Positions 35,893-45,970 of a DNA stretch of 64,000 nucleotides are shown in pieces. The position numbers were made by a program, and so were the translations under genes. Below the pieces are notes generated by a model. That model ran no database searches and was not told the DNA's origin. It was given only the letters and a program-made list of their open reading frames with translations. This DNA comes from Dysidea avara (taxonomy: Eukaryota > Porifera > Demospongiae > Dictyoceratida > Dysideidae). The stretch is taken from assembly GCF_963678975.1 (NCBI RefSeq), contig NC_089285.1, forward strand, positions 9,534,694-9,598,693, read 5' to 3'. Position 1 is the stretch's first letter. Each line of letters starts with the position of its first letter.

Positions 35893-38067
35893 GACCCTGC
35901 TCATGGTTTTGGAAATTCCTTGGGTGTTCTGGGTCAGCACCATACATGTACTGTTCTTCAAATTGTTTCTGCAACCTTGCCAACTCTGGTCCAGTTAACA
36001 TCCATCGTCTAAATGCAGCAGCATTTTCTGTGAGTCCAATACAACCGCCAGAGCCTTTTATGTAGGCATTTTCTTGCTCATGTGCTTGGTCAACTGGAAT
36101 TGCTGAAAATCTGTTATTGGTCTTTGATAGAACCCAATGGCACTGCTTTTCAAACTCATCTTTGATAGGACTTGGCAAACACTTCATGTCTCTAATGTGG
36201 ACAGGCAACCATCTTGCATAATTTACATGACCTAGTGCAAAGAAAAGAGGTGTCAGGTTCTCCAAGACTTCCACATACAAAGCAAAGTTCTTCTCTCTAT
36301 GAGCCCGGACAAAGATCAAAATAAGAGTTTCATACTTCAAGATAAAGTCCCAGTACATAAATGTAGGACTTCTCTTCTGCATGTCATCTTTCCAAGCTGC
36401 TTGAGATTGATTGCTTCCTGATTGCAAAAAGGCCAACTTTTGAAGTTTCCGGAGGGTTAAGAGAGTTACTTGGTGGGCATGCCTGGTTCGCGCAAGATGA
36501 GAAACCTTCAAAAAGGAGTCAGCTGTACCAGATGAGGCAACCTCTGATTCAGTTAATGCTGAAGTCCAGCCAGAACCTTCCAAGACATCTCCCAGTGTAC
36601 TCCAGAGGGCCATCTCTATGTGCAAGCCACCAAGCATAACAACATGCATTGACTCACCATGAGTATCTGGCCACTTCCATTGTACAAGCTTTGCCAGGGC
36701 AAATAGTGGCTGATCAAAGGTAGTGACTGGAATTTGTCCAGGGTTTAGGTACTCAATTACCTGTCTTTGTACATTCATGCCATGCTTTACTATTGCAGGG
36801 GTAGCAGCTTTTTCATAGAAAAGTGGCAGTAGCATACACACAGCTGGAGGATCTTCTATGGGAGGTTGCTGTGAAGCATGATAAGCAGCCCACACCAAAC
36901 AATCTTCACTGGTAAGTTCTTCCTTCTCAACAAGGGTCAGTGCATTCTCACTCCAGCATTTCTCCTTGGATTGTGCCTCACACAGGTAGGTTTGAAGCGG
37001 TTCTGTATTACTGTTCAGATGCATTGGTACATCAATAGCACTTGCCGTCAGAGCTACAGCTGGGACCATGGCATAATTATCAGGTAGGAAGTGCTGCTTG
37101 GGTCCAGAAAGTGGTATTGTTACAGGAGGTCTGCTTTCACCAGGGTTCGCCTTAGTTGGAAATTGGAAAAGAGTGATTCCAGTGCCATGAAAGGCATTGA
37201 CAGCAGTGGTTGAGCTAGGGTTGTGGTCTATATTATCCTGTGCACAAACAGTAAATAAACCTTTCCGAAGACCAGTAGGAGCTACAACACCATCTTTTTC
37301 AAATTGTTCACAGACAGAGGTGGCAATCCATTCTTCAAGTTCCATAACTCTGTCATATGAAATGCTGATTCCCATCTGATATAATTGATCAATAAGCTTC
37401 TTATTTCTGGTCATTTGATGAATATTCAAGCCAATATATACTGGGATAGGTGGCTCTCGCTGCAGAGTATGCTTGTTTTCACATCATTTCTAGAGGGTGA
37501 TTTCCTTTTTACATTGTACAGTAGAACTTGGGCAGCAGTAAGACAAGCTTGTGTTTCATGTCTGTCCTGATCTTTCAAGTTGGGACCATTTAATATTAGT
37601 GAAACAAGTGATTTAAGGCTGGAGGGCAAAGAATCTTCTTGACGATTAGGCAGAAATGCACCAGTGAAGCTAACACAATGGTGGTTAAAAATGTCATTCC
37701 GGACTATCACTGCTGCTTTAGCAAGTATCGCAGCATCTTCTGAGAAGTCTCGTTATCTATGCAAGATTTTCTTTTCATTGCCTTTTTAAGCTTAGAATTG
37801 TTGTACTTCAAGTGGCAACTTTTATGCCAAGATGCACTGTGTGATAAAAAAATTAGCAGAACTGTCATTTTGAAAATAGATATTCGTTGGAAGTGCGCCA
37901 ATGGCCTGAAACTGCTCTACATTGGCCAGAAAGGATCTGTAGGCTTCTGATTTATCTTCACTTGTTCCTGGACCCTGTAATGGGCATTTCAAAGGCTCAA
38001 CAGTTTCCTGTTGACAAATGATACACTTTTTCCAATCTAGCTCCATATTGTTTGGAAATGTTGTCAT
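35893..38067 (-). pseudogene. Academ-like transposase, N-terminal half
   Basis: The start at 38067 or the next Met (MELDWKKC) leads into a Cys pair (CIICQQE). The frame shifts in a T-run near 37840, again near 37745 and near 37475. It is then open from about 37460 to the Ginger1 insertion at 35892. Landmarks: SHSASWHKSCH, VYIGLNIH, MLGGLHIEMALWSTLGDVL, ARTRHAHQVT, NNRFSAIPVDQAHEQEN, KGSGGCIGLTENAAAFRRW. The acidic and His-containing blocks could hold DDE-type carboxylates but I cannot assign them with certainty. The gene is the coding cargo of the 28188-38474 element and clearly no longer makes a full product. Confidence 0.75.
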
Positions 38068-38474
38068 CTACCAAGCAATGCATACTGTACTTATTCTAAT
38101 AAAAGTAAGACATTAGGAACTCACCAGAAGAATATTTGACACAACAGGTTATAAAGAAATCTGACACTCTTTAAACAGTCATAACTCCCCAAAACACATG
38201 GCTCAATTTTCCTTTTAATACACACTTTGAGAAAGCAATACAGAGATTAACACCACCTTTTAATTGTTTTTCTATTTTAATAAACATCATGTTTTGTTGT
38301 CTGAAGCCATTCATGTTCTGGAGAAGAAACATGCTTTTACTCTTGTATATGATTTGGTGAGGGCTCCTAGGCTAAAACCCATTAGTATGGTTTACAGAAG
38401 CTCTAAAAAGATTTTGGTGCTTTTATCCGCTCTGTAACAATAATGCATTTTAATGCTGCTAAGCCACTTGACTA

Positions 38475-39435
38475 GTAACACACAAGTTCATTCGATCATG
38501 TCTAGTATGTAGAAGAATTGAGGGAAACCCATACACAACTGGTTCCCCTCCTGATTTGCCGGATTTTGCCGGTCCCCTGTATGTTAATTCTTTGAAACAG
38601 TCAGATCGTCAGGAGAAGGCTTATGTGTGCTTGTTTACATGTGCCTTGACACGTGCGGTACATTTGGAGTTGACACATGACATGGCAGTGGAGAGTTTTC
38701 TTTTGGCTTTACGTAGATTTGCTGGTCGTCAGGGCCTACCCGCTACCTTGATTTCTGACAATGCAAAAACCTTCAAGTCTTCTAGCAGGTGACAAAGATA
38801 TCAAGGTCTGTTGAAGTGCAAAGGTTCCTAGCTCGTAATCAAATTTCTTGGAGGTTCATCGTGGAGAAGGCCCCCTGGTAGGGGGGCCTTGGGAACATCT
38901 TGTATGCAGTGTCAAGCGTTGTCTTCGCAAGACCCTGGGTCGATCAATTCTTAATTTTGACCAGCTGAGCACCGTGTTGATTGAAATTGAGTGTATATTG
39001 AACTCTAGGCCTCTCACTTAAGTTGAGGATGACACTAGTGGTCTCACCTATACCTTGTCACCCTCCCACCTTATAAATGGAAGAAGAGTAACTAGCAGTC
39101 TGAATTGCTCACATTTTGAAGTCGTTAATACTAATGAAACATTATCAAAACGATCCCGAACAGAGACACCTCTTAAGACAGTTCACTAGACAATGGCGAA
39201 AGGAATATCCGAAGGTTCACCACTGTTGCTTTGTAAGAGTGTTAAGCATCTTTACCCTCTTGAGGTATCCTGTGCAGAGAACTTTGATAATGCCGTGACC
39301 AGTGATTGTGAGACTACGATTCAGGATAAGACTACTGAACAAACTGAGCCTGATAAGGCGTCAAACACAGGAAGGAAGAGAAGAACTGCTGCAGTTGCTG
39401 GAGAGCCGAGAAGAAAACTCAGCATGTTTAACTGA
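38475..39435 (+). pseudogene. pol: BEL integrase, second half and C-terminus
   Basis: From the GTA duplication the frame gives SCLVCRRIEG (CC of the zinc motif). It continues with DFAGPLYV, CALTRAVHLEL and LISDNAKTFK (integrase Asp residues), WGGFWEHLV-like codons split by a premature stop (TAG near 38880), and IECILNSRPLT with a stop near 39020. The last frame ends HLYPLEV...RRKLSMFN at 39435, a usual BEL C-terminus. The integrase would insert the cDNA. Several stops and frameshifts make it dead. Confidence 0.85.
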
Positions 39436-39507
39436 ACATTTGTTGATTTTTGTAAGTGCACAAAACTGTTTGATCATTCTCCTTTAGTCACTCTCAAACA
39501 CGGGGAG

Positions 39508-39844
39508 TGTGATAGATTGTGTTGCTTAATAACATTGTTGGTAGATCACGTGTTTTTGTTTGGAGAGCATTAATTAGAATAAATTTAAGTGGCGACGTGT
39601 GCTGAACAGATGCGGAACGCAGAAGCAGACGTGCGTTTCTTTTTATAGACCGGGCTGAAACAACCACTGCTAATAGTTTTAGCAATGGTTTCTAAGCAGC
39701 TTGTAACTAGTAAATTTTGTTGCCTAGATGTTGCAGTAAGTAATTCCTTGTGATTAGTGTGTTTAAGGAGTATGCACGTGTTGCAGCCTGCAAAAATTGT
39801 TCCAACAATGCATAGCAACTGTTGCATTAACATATTATATTACA
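39508..39844 (+). repeat. 3' LTR of BEL/Pao element
   Basis: Starts TGTGATAGATTG right after the purine run CGGGGAG and ends ATATTACA (TG...CA, 337 bp). AATAAA near 39576 could be the polyadenylation signal. No partner copy is present in the window, so the exact ends rest on the PPT and TG/CA rules. Confidence 0.75.
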
Positions 39845-39938
39845 GATATCATGGTACATGGTAATCCAAAGTCTGCAGTACATGTTGCTGTCAGACCTTC
39901 AGTGCTGGCCACTGTAAAGTGCTATGAACAATAATTTG

Positions 39939-40047
39939 AAATATATACCAAAAGATATACAGGGTGTTATAGAGTGTGAGCTAGGCTTCGCTTTGCACTA
40001 TAATATATGCATTTTTTCTATGTTTGTATATCTTTTGGTATATATTT
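39939..40047. repeat. perfect 23-bp inverted repeat
   Basis: AAATATATACCAAAAGATAT... (39939-39961) is perfectly complementary to 40025-40047, with 63 bp between. This may be a short MITE; no flanking duplication is evident. Confidence 0.85.
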
Positions 40048-40813
40048 AAGGTTTTTCTACATGTTATGCTCTTTGATTGAACTCTTCACTGATAAAGTAA
40101 ATAGATTCATATTTGTACTTGACTTCATGGGAATAATCTATATATTAATTCTCTTCGCCCACGCACGTGTTTTTCGAGCACTGATCCGTCATTCTTGGTC
40201 GGATTTCAATCGGATCGGTACCATTCAATTATAGAATTTGAGACAAATCTTATGATCCAGGATTGGTGGCAATTCGTTGAACTACGGAAAATACCCTTTA
40301 AACCACCGTAACTACCCTAGGAAGACACGAATTCATCCATAACTTTCTTGAGACCCTTATCATGTTGCCAGCCTTCCCCATCCCCCAGCCTACACTAGAC
40401 TTTTCTCTCCCCTGTGGCCGACAGAACGAGAAACGTTAAATTCGAGGCCATAAAATTTTCAAACACAAACTCCTCCCAGGTTTTTCCCCCGATTAGCTTC
40501 AAACTCGCTAAATCAACTATCCGTCCAAATCAATGTGTCATAAGGTGGTTTTCGTGTCTATCATTACGTGCTAACTTTGGTTGCGAGATACTTATCACTG
40601 TCAATGGCCATTATAAGTTTACGATACGCGTATACGGCATCCCGGTATACACGCGTTTCCAATAGAGATCAGAACGTCACGGTTAAAATTTAATATCTAA
40701 GAGCTTACAGTGAGATAGGATCAATCACTTTTTCATGATTTAACCAATCACATCAGCAAATTTGATCATGTGATCTGGTGTGTACGCTATCATCCGGCAA
40801 ACACACTCGCCAG
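40048..40813. other. unrecognised, more GC-rich stretch
   Basis: No family recognised. An open plus-strand frame (40414-40665) has no splice borders. CACGTG/ACGCGT-type words and ATCACATGATC palindromes lie upstream of a TATAAAAG at 40814, so part of this may be promoter. Confidence 0.35.
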
Positions 40814-40821
40814 TATAAAAG
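40814..40821 (+). promoter_or_regulatory. TATA-box-like element
   Basis: TATAAAAG at 40814 sits about 17 bp before the first GTAGTGGGTGTGGC repeat unit. A transcript would start in the tandem array; no coding exon follows that I can see. Confidence 0.4.
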
Positions 40822-40830
40822 GAGAGTTTT

Positions 40831-41420
40831 GTAGTGGGTGTGGCCAGTCCACGACTACTTGACAGAGACTATACATGAAAGATTCATCGGGAATACACAA
40901 TCTGCACCCTACCGCACTCATTACAAGGATAGACGTCCTGAGGCCTACACCACTGTGCGCTAGACGAAGTATAACTACAGCGACATGAAGACAGGCAGGA
41001 GTCAGGGAAGCCTAAAATTGAGGATTACCAGCACACCACTGCAGTGGAGAAGGAAACAGTCAATAAAGTAGAGTTTCGTAGTGGGTGTGGCAAGTCTACG
41101 AGCGATGATTATTTCTATCAGGCTACTGGACAGAGACTACACAAGGAAGACTCGCCAGAAACACACACTCTGCACCCTGCTGTGCTGTCCACTACAAGAT
41201 AGACGTCCTGAGGCCTAGCTAGACGAAGTATAGCTACTGCGACAAGTAGACAAGCAGGTCAGGGACTATAGACAGACCTAAAACGGAGGATTACTAGCAA
41301 CACCAGTGCAAGGGAAAATGAAACAGTCAACAAAGGACAGTTTCGTAGTGGGTGTGGCAAATTACCATGGAATTATCACTCCGACCAGGCTGCCTACAGT
41401 GACACACTCTGCACCCTACA
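40831..41420. repeat. ~250-bp tandem repeat, 2.3 units
   Basis: Units begin GTAGTGGGTGTGGC at 40831, 41078 and 41345 (periods 247 and 267). They share ACAGAGACTA, CTGCACCCT, AGATAGACGTCCTGAGGCCT, AGACGAAGTATA and AAACAGTCAA-AAAG in the same order. The third unit is truncated. No long open frame. Confidence 0.88.
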
Positions 41421-42690
41421 GGATTCACACAATAGCTCACAATTGTCTTAGTATCACGCGCATTTTGCGTGGGTACACCTAGTATATATTATAGCTTGTT
41501 GACTATAGCTAATAATAAATTGAAGATCACATAAAGCAAATAAAATAATGTAAGATAATGAATATCAAAAGTTTACACTTTGAAACAGAATCAGCATTTT
41601 GAAGAATGATTTTCACAAGCCTAATATGTACACTAAAAAATGGGGTTTTCCATTACACCCCACTGAAGGCGTTATATATGCACCCACGCCTCAAAAAGGT
41701 GATAATTTCTTATGACTTTGTGATACTTCGCTCCTTCAGTAAATCCGCCTTCTTATATTTAAAACCACAATCGAAAGTCTTTAAAAGACAAGGAAGTCAT
41801 TGCTGGAGAGAATTGTAGAATGTAAGTTATATGGTATTACACACTTAATGCATTGTACTGAGTCAGCTGCAGATCTGTTTGCTGTATTGTATAGTTCTCA
41901 CTTAGTTTTATCCAAGAACTGTGTGGCACACAGCATTCAGTGAAGTTTAAAAGAAAAAGGTAAACACCTTATGGGTGTACAGAAAAACCCTATTAAGTGT
42001 AATGGAACACCTCATAAGGGTGTAACTGAACATCTGAGATTTTTTTAAATTTCGTAGCAACTTGTTGAAAGCATTTCAGGTCGAGTAATTCCCGTAGTTC
42101 TGGAGAAGCAAGGGAAACATCAGGATATTAATTATATAAGTATGTAAGTATTCAAATCTTCACAATATATCCCTTCAGTCAGCAAATAAAGCTGAGTTTT
42201 ATAATAATTTTTAACAGTCATGTACACAAAACAATGAAGTCACATTTTACAATCAAATTTACTATTATTACAACTGTTAGTCATGATTTTCAACAGCTTT
42301 ACCTTTTAGGAGGGTCTTTCGATTCATACTGTCTATAGCTTTGACACAACTTTTCCACGTATCTGTTTGTTTCGAACATCATTTGTATAATTATGTTGTA
42401 AAAACAGCATAGTGAATTGCATTAATCTTTATTTCATCTAGGAGGGTTTTATTATTTTTGTAGTTAAGTTGGTTTCTAAGTAGTAAGATTGCAGACGGGG
42501 CTCTAGCCCTTTCATATGAAGGTGTCTGTTCCATCAGACTCCATTCACTTTCAGCTGATTTAGTGTGGTCACTGTCGTAACGGCAACCTTGATCGGGTTT
42601 ATGGTATGTCTCTTTTCTAGATCATAATACTGATCTTGTTGTCTACGAAAATGATGCTTGCTATAAGGATATTTTTCTCCACCCATTTCA
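41421..42690. other. non-coding, nothing recognised
   Basis: AT-rich sequence without a supported exon. The ORF at 41606-41818 lacks splice borders and any known motif. GTACACCC/GGTGTA phrases near 41640-42020 look like weak local repeats. Confidence 0.35.
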
Positions 42691-42692
42691 TG

Positions 42693-42922
42693 TCAACTAA
42701 GTTCAAAAGATCCCTGCTGTGAACTGGAAAATGATGTATCATCAATATCTTCATATATATGATCTCTACTTTTATGTGCTTTTTCACTCAATGATACCTG
42801 TGTTTTGGTGCTTGGTTCATTAGAAATATCATCATATGGATCACAGGTATTTTCTTTTACGTTTGATAGCGTGTTAGTAATGTGCTTATTTGCTTCCAGT
42901 AGTTTCATGCATTTGGCAAGCT
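42693..42922 (-). CDS. probable last exon, unknown protein
   Basis: On the minus strand an acceptor-like gtag precedes LAKCMKLLEANKHITNT, and the frame ends in a stop at 42693. The tail holds two acidic tyrosine motifs, DPYDDI and DHIYEDI, about 25 residues apart. They resemble YxxI/L phosphotyrosine or sorting signals of signalling proteins. It may be part of one gene with the exons at 43240-43860. Family unknown. Confidence 0.4.
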
Positions 42923-43041
42923 ACCTATATTCTGAATAAATTAATAAGGAATATGCTTGTAAATTAAAAGGTCACTTAGATATAGTAATAAAACACTTCA
43001 ATGGTACGCATAAACCTAACCAACAATGGGTGGGAGTAATA

Positions 43042-43149
43042 AAAATCTTGTCTGTGCTACACCAAAATTTGGTTGGTGACTTTGTGTACCAAGCCAAAAT
43101 CTTGTCTGTGCTACACCAAAATTTGGTTGGTGACTTTGTGTACCAAGCC
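43042..43149. repeat. perfect 54-bp tandem duplication
   Basis: 43042-43095 and 43096-43149 are identical 54-mers containing AATTTGGTTGGTGACTTTGTG. The period is a multiple of three. Confidence 0.93.
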
Positions 43150-43239
43150 AAAAGGTTCACAAAGGCAATACATAATACATGTAAAAGCGCAGAACTCATC
43201 TCTATACGTACATACATGCAGTTATATGAACTACATATG

Positions 43240-43860
43240 TATCTTCTCTTTCGTTAGATATTTTTTGTTATTAGATTTTATCTTCTTAGCTGTAGATGTC
43301 GCTGCTGTAGATACTAGATTTCTTTTCCTACTGCCTTTATTCACTGGGTTACTGCTACCTTGCTTCACTGGGTTATTTGGTGATGCTGGAATTAATTTCC
43401 CATCTTCTTTATTTGTAATCAGTCCATATTCCCAAACACTACAACCAGCCATCCAGTATAACATTTTTGAGTGCATAGTTGAAAAATAGGCAAATTTAAT
43501 TCACTCACATGCCCTGTTTTTGCCAACCTGGCCACAAGTATGAATAAGTACAATGTTTGCACACCTTCATATATCTCTTACCTGATTCTAAGTGCTTCAA
43601 AAAATACTTTCTGGTACAGGTACCTCAAGTGAAGATGTTGGAAACCTAGTCTCTACAGTTTGAAGCTGATCTAAAATCCACTGAGGTGTTTCCTTTGGTA
43701 AGCATCCGTAGACCGATTCCAAATGATCTAGTAAAGATTTCCAGTCATCCTTTACTTTCTCAGAAAACAATGTAGCTGTTTCATATTTTTTGATGTCCTT
43801 TTTTAAAGGAGGCACACTTGTTTGTCTAGAGATGGCTCCACCACATTTGGATTTTCAGTT
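43240..43860 (-). CDS. two candidate exons of the same unknown gene
   Basis: Upstream piece about 43582-43815 reads PPLKKDIKKYETATLF and WKSLLDHLESVYGCLP. It meets a stop in a T-run (43597) but would continue EALRIR to a donor-like gtaaga at 43581 if one base were missing. The second piece (43231-43476) reads MLYWMAGCSVWEYGL and then a Lys/Arg/Ser-rich tail (KGSRKRN, STAKKIKSNNKKY) typical of a nuclear protein. No family recognised; the exon chain is tentative. Confidence 0.35.
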
Positions 43861-44039
43861 GGAATAGACTATGAAAGAGAATGTGGTAATTATGCAGTAT
43901 CCTGCATACGGCAAACAGTTCCTTAAATATGTAATTACTTTGTTAAGTACTACAAAAGCCTTCCATGTAAATCAGATGCCATCGAACTGACTTTAACAGT
44001 TTGGTAAAGGTGGTGATTCAGATGATAATGAACCACTAT

Positions 44040-44584
44040 TCATTGATGCCATACAGAAATTACTGATAGTGGTTGCTACACAACACTTGAAGTAGAGGGC
44101 ACTTCAATTAGGTTCAATGTTGATACAGGATTACTGGTTAACATTCTGCTGTGGTCACTGTTTCACACACTGACTATCTAGTTTCCACTCAAAAAGTCCA
44201 ATACCAAGGTCACAAGTTACAGTGGTGGAAGTGTGAAAGCTGTGGGTTGTAGCTAATATTACTTTTTACATAGTTCACACCACACAAAGCCCAATTTTAG
44301 GTCTGTCAGCATCACGGGAGTAGGGCATTATTGAATGTAACTTGTGACTCAGATCATTTGATTCAAGTTGCACTCAAAGATGTTCAAAGGCCTGGGTTGC
44401 CTTAAAACACCCTACCACATCGAAATTGATCCTTTAATCAACTCAGTTGTCACCGCATGACAAACCACCCTGTGGCCATAACAGACCAACTAAACAAACC
44501 CTGAATGAAATAAAAGCAATGGGGGTGATCAGAAAGTGGATGAACCCACAAACTAGGTGAACTTACTTGTGGTGGTTAAAAAGT
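44040..44584 (+). pseudogene. pol: decayed Ty3/gypsy protease-RT fragment
   Basis: With several frame changes and stops the plus strand gives VEGTSIRFNVDTG (DTG active site at 44122), SYSGGSVKAVG and SPILGLSAS. It continues with KGLGCLKTPYHIEIDPLINS, IKAMGVIRKW and VNLLVVVKK. This order matches the protease and RT entrance of the gypsy group common in cnidarian and sponge genomes. RT motif A onward is missing, cut off about 50 bp before the MITE at 44633. Confidence 0.78.
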
Positions 44585-44632
44585 AGTGATGACATTAACT
44601 CTTGATGCTACTATTCAACCCTGATGATATAT

Positions 44633-45263
44633 GTGACCAGATCTGCGAAAACCCAACACAATAGTGCATTTTTCGAATTCCTGTTTATTAAATATTTGTA
44701 ATATACTTAGCCAAGTGTACTTTCTGGCAAAGTTTCAGCCTCATTTGCCAATAACTTTCAGAGTTACAGCGCTACAAAATAGCAACAACAGAAAAATCGA
44801 TTGTACAGCAAGTATAGGGAAATTAAATTACTGGTGTTTACCAAAACATTTGTAACTTACGAACGGATTGATGTTCTAGGCTGAACTTTTCACCATTGTG
44901 TTCGTCATGGATAAGGGAATCATTTACTGGATATGTTTGTCCTTCTATCACTTTTCTTTACTGCATACAAAGGTAAAATTTGTGAAGAAAAATCGATTGC
45001 ATACTATTGCTTTAACATAACATAAACAAACGCTTATCCTTGGGTCTACTGCAACAAAATAAAGATTTTCCAACTCTTCATGAGTAGATGAATAAGATGA
45101 TATTCAGGATTTTATTGTTAGTCCCTTCCTTCACTAAGAAAGAGGTGTTCAAAAATTTACAAGCTTTTCAATAATACGCAAACATTTCATCCAATGTTTT
45201 CAATGCTTTACATTGGAAATTTAGGCTTGCACTATTCTGCCAGGTTTTCGCAGATCTGGTCAC
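44633..45263. mobile_element. MITE, GTGACCAGATCTGCGAAAAC ends
   Basis: The left end and right end (GTTTTCGCAGATCTGGTCAC ending 45263) are perfect 20-bp inverted repeats, with ATAT on each side. Its interior relates to 381-610 and, inverted, to 60128-60558. Confidence 0.9.
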
Positions 45264-45267
45264 ATAT

Positions 45268-45966
45268 GTGACCTGATCTTGGAAAACCTACCTTTTTGGC
45301 ACATGGGTCAATTTTCTGTTTTATAGCTTAAATGAGATACTGGGTACTCATCTATCTTGTGTTAAAATTTCAGCTTAATATCTTTAAGCATTTCTGAGAT
45401 ATGGCTGATTTTCTGTCCTGTACATTACAAACTAACTATTATGGTAATGTATTGAGTTCTGTGGGTGATTAAGGGTGACAATGGTGACAAATCACTTTGT
45501 TTACTAATAATTCCATTTTTACCATCTAAAATAATTTAAAAGACATTTCTGATAGTTTAATGAAGTTTTCTTGGTACTTTTCTGCAATTAAATGCCTTGT
45601 ATCATTGTCTAAGACTAAGTTTTAGCCATTCCAGCACCTGAACAAATCACCCAATTTGTAGTGGGCCATTTATGATTCAATGAATACAAAATGGACAATC
45701 AAAGATTATCCATTTTGTATTCTGAATGGCAAAATTAAGATACTTGTTGTCCCACGCATGTGAAATTACTACGGTCTGATATAATCATCCATATCTCCTA
45801 GGAAAAAGAAGCTATGGGTGTGAAACTTCACAGCAAGAAGGTTTAATAGTTGCTTTATCCAAATGAGCAAAAAAATTAATTTAAAAATTATTGTTGAAAT
45901 TTTCATTTGAGTTTTCCCAAAAAGTTAGCTTGTGCCCAAAAGGTAGGTTTTCCAAGATCCGGTCAC
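45268..45966. mobile_element. MITE, GTGACCTGATCTTGG ends
   Basis: GTGACCTGATCTTGGAAAAC faces GTTTTCCAAGATCCGGTCAC (one mismatch). Its ATAT flanks (45264-45267, 45967-45970) are shared with its two neighbours. It is the inverted relative of 13154-13727 with about 120 bp of extra interior, including a 20-bp palindromic phrase around ATCCATTTTGTATT (about 45660-45725). Confidence 0.9.
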
Positions 45967-45970
45967 ATAT

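Larger units (their letters stand above)
28188..38474 (-). mobile_element. Academ-like DNA transposon (carries Ginger1)
   Basis: Ends are inverted repeats beginning TAGTCA(G/A)GTGGCTTAG. They share ATTATTGTTACAG(G/A)GCGG and then ATAAAAGCACCAA, and after a gap GCCTAGGAGCC about 110 bp in. The flanking GTA is duplicated (28185-28187 and 38475-38477) and the surrounding BEL frame continues across. Excluding the Ginger1 insert and its extra GACC, the element is about 4.64 kb. It holds one long minus-strand gene with a metal-dependent nuclease-like C-terminal region. A 3-bp duplication, long TIRs and a large protein with a nuclease-like part fit the Academ superfamily. The boundaries are solid; the family name is an inference. 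Confidence 0.8.
25108..39844 (+). mobile_element. BEL/Pao retrotransposon, 5'-truncated and split
   Basis: Gag knuckle, A17-type protease, RT, RNase H and the first half of integrase lie at 25108-28184. The integrase resumes at 38478 and runs to a PPT-like CGGGGAG and a 3' LTR. The 10.29-kb interruption is an Academ-like transposon with a GTA target duplication (28185-28187, 38475-38477). No 5' LTR or gag N-terminus was found; the left limit is 78 bp from the piggyBac end. Pol has several frameshifts and lacks the RT YxDD motif. Confidence 0.9.

Noticed and set aside
35893..35897. Ginger1 as an intron of the Academ-like gene (GT donor and TTACAG acceptor at its ends)
   Set aside because: Possible splice-like signals exist, but the exact GACC duplication and TGT/ACA ends explain the junction as an insertion. 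Splicing out cannot be excluded without RNA data.
35706..36065. 119-codon plus-strand ORF with repeated RTI and HLC phrases
   Set aside because: It reads through the Ginger1 terminal boxes and the antisense of the Academ-like gene; the repeats explain the phrases.
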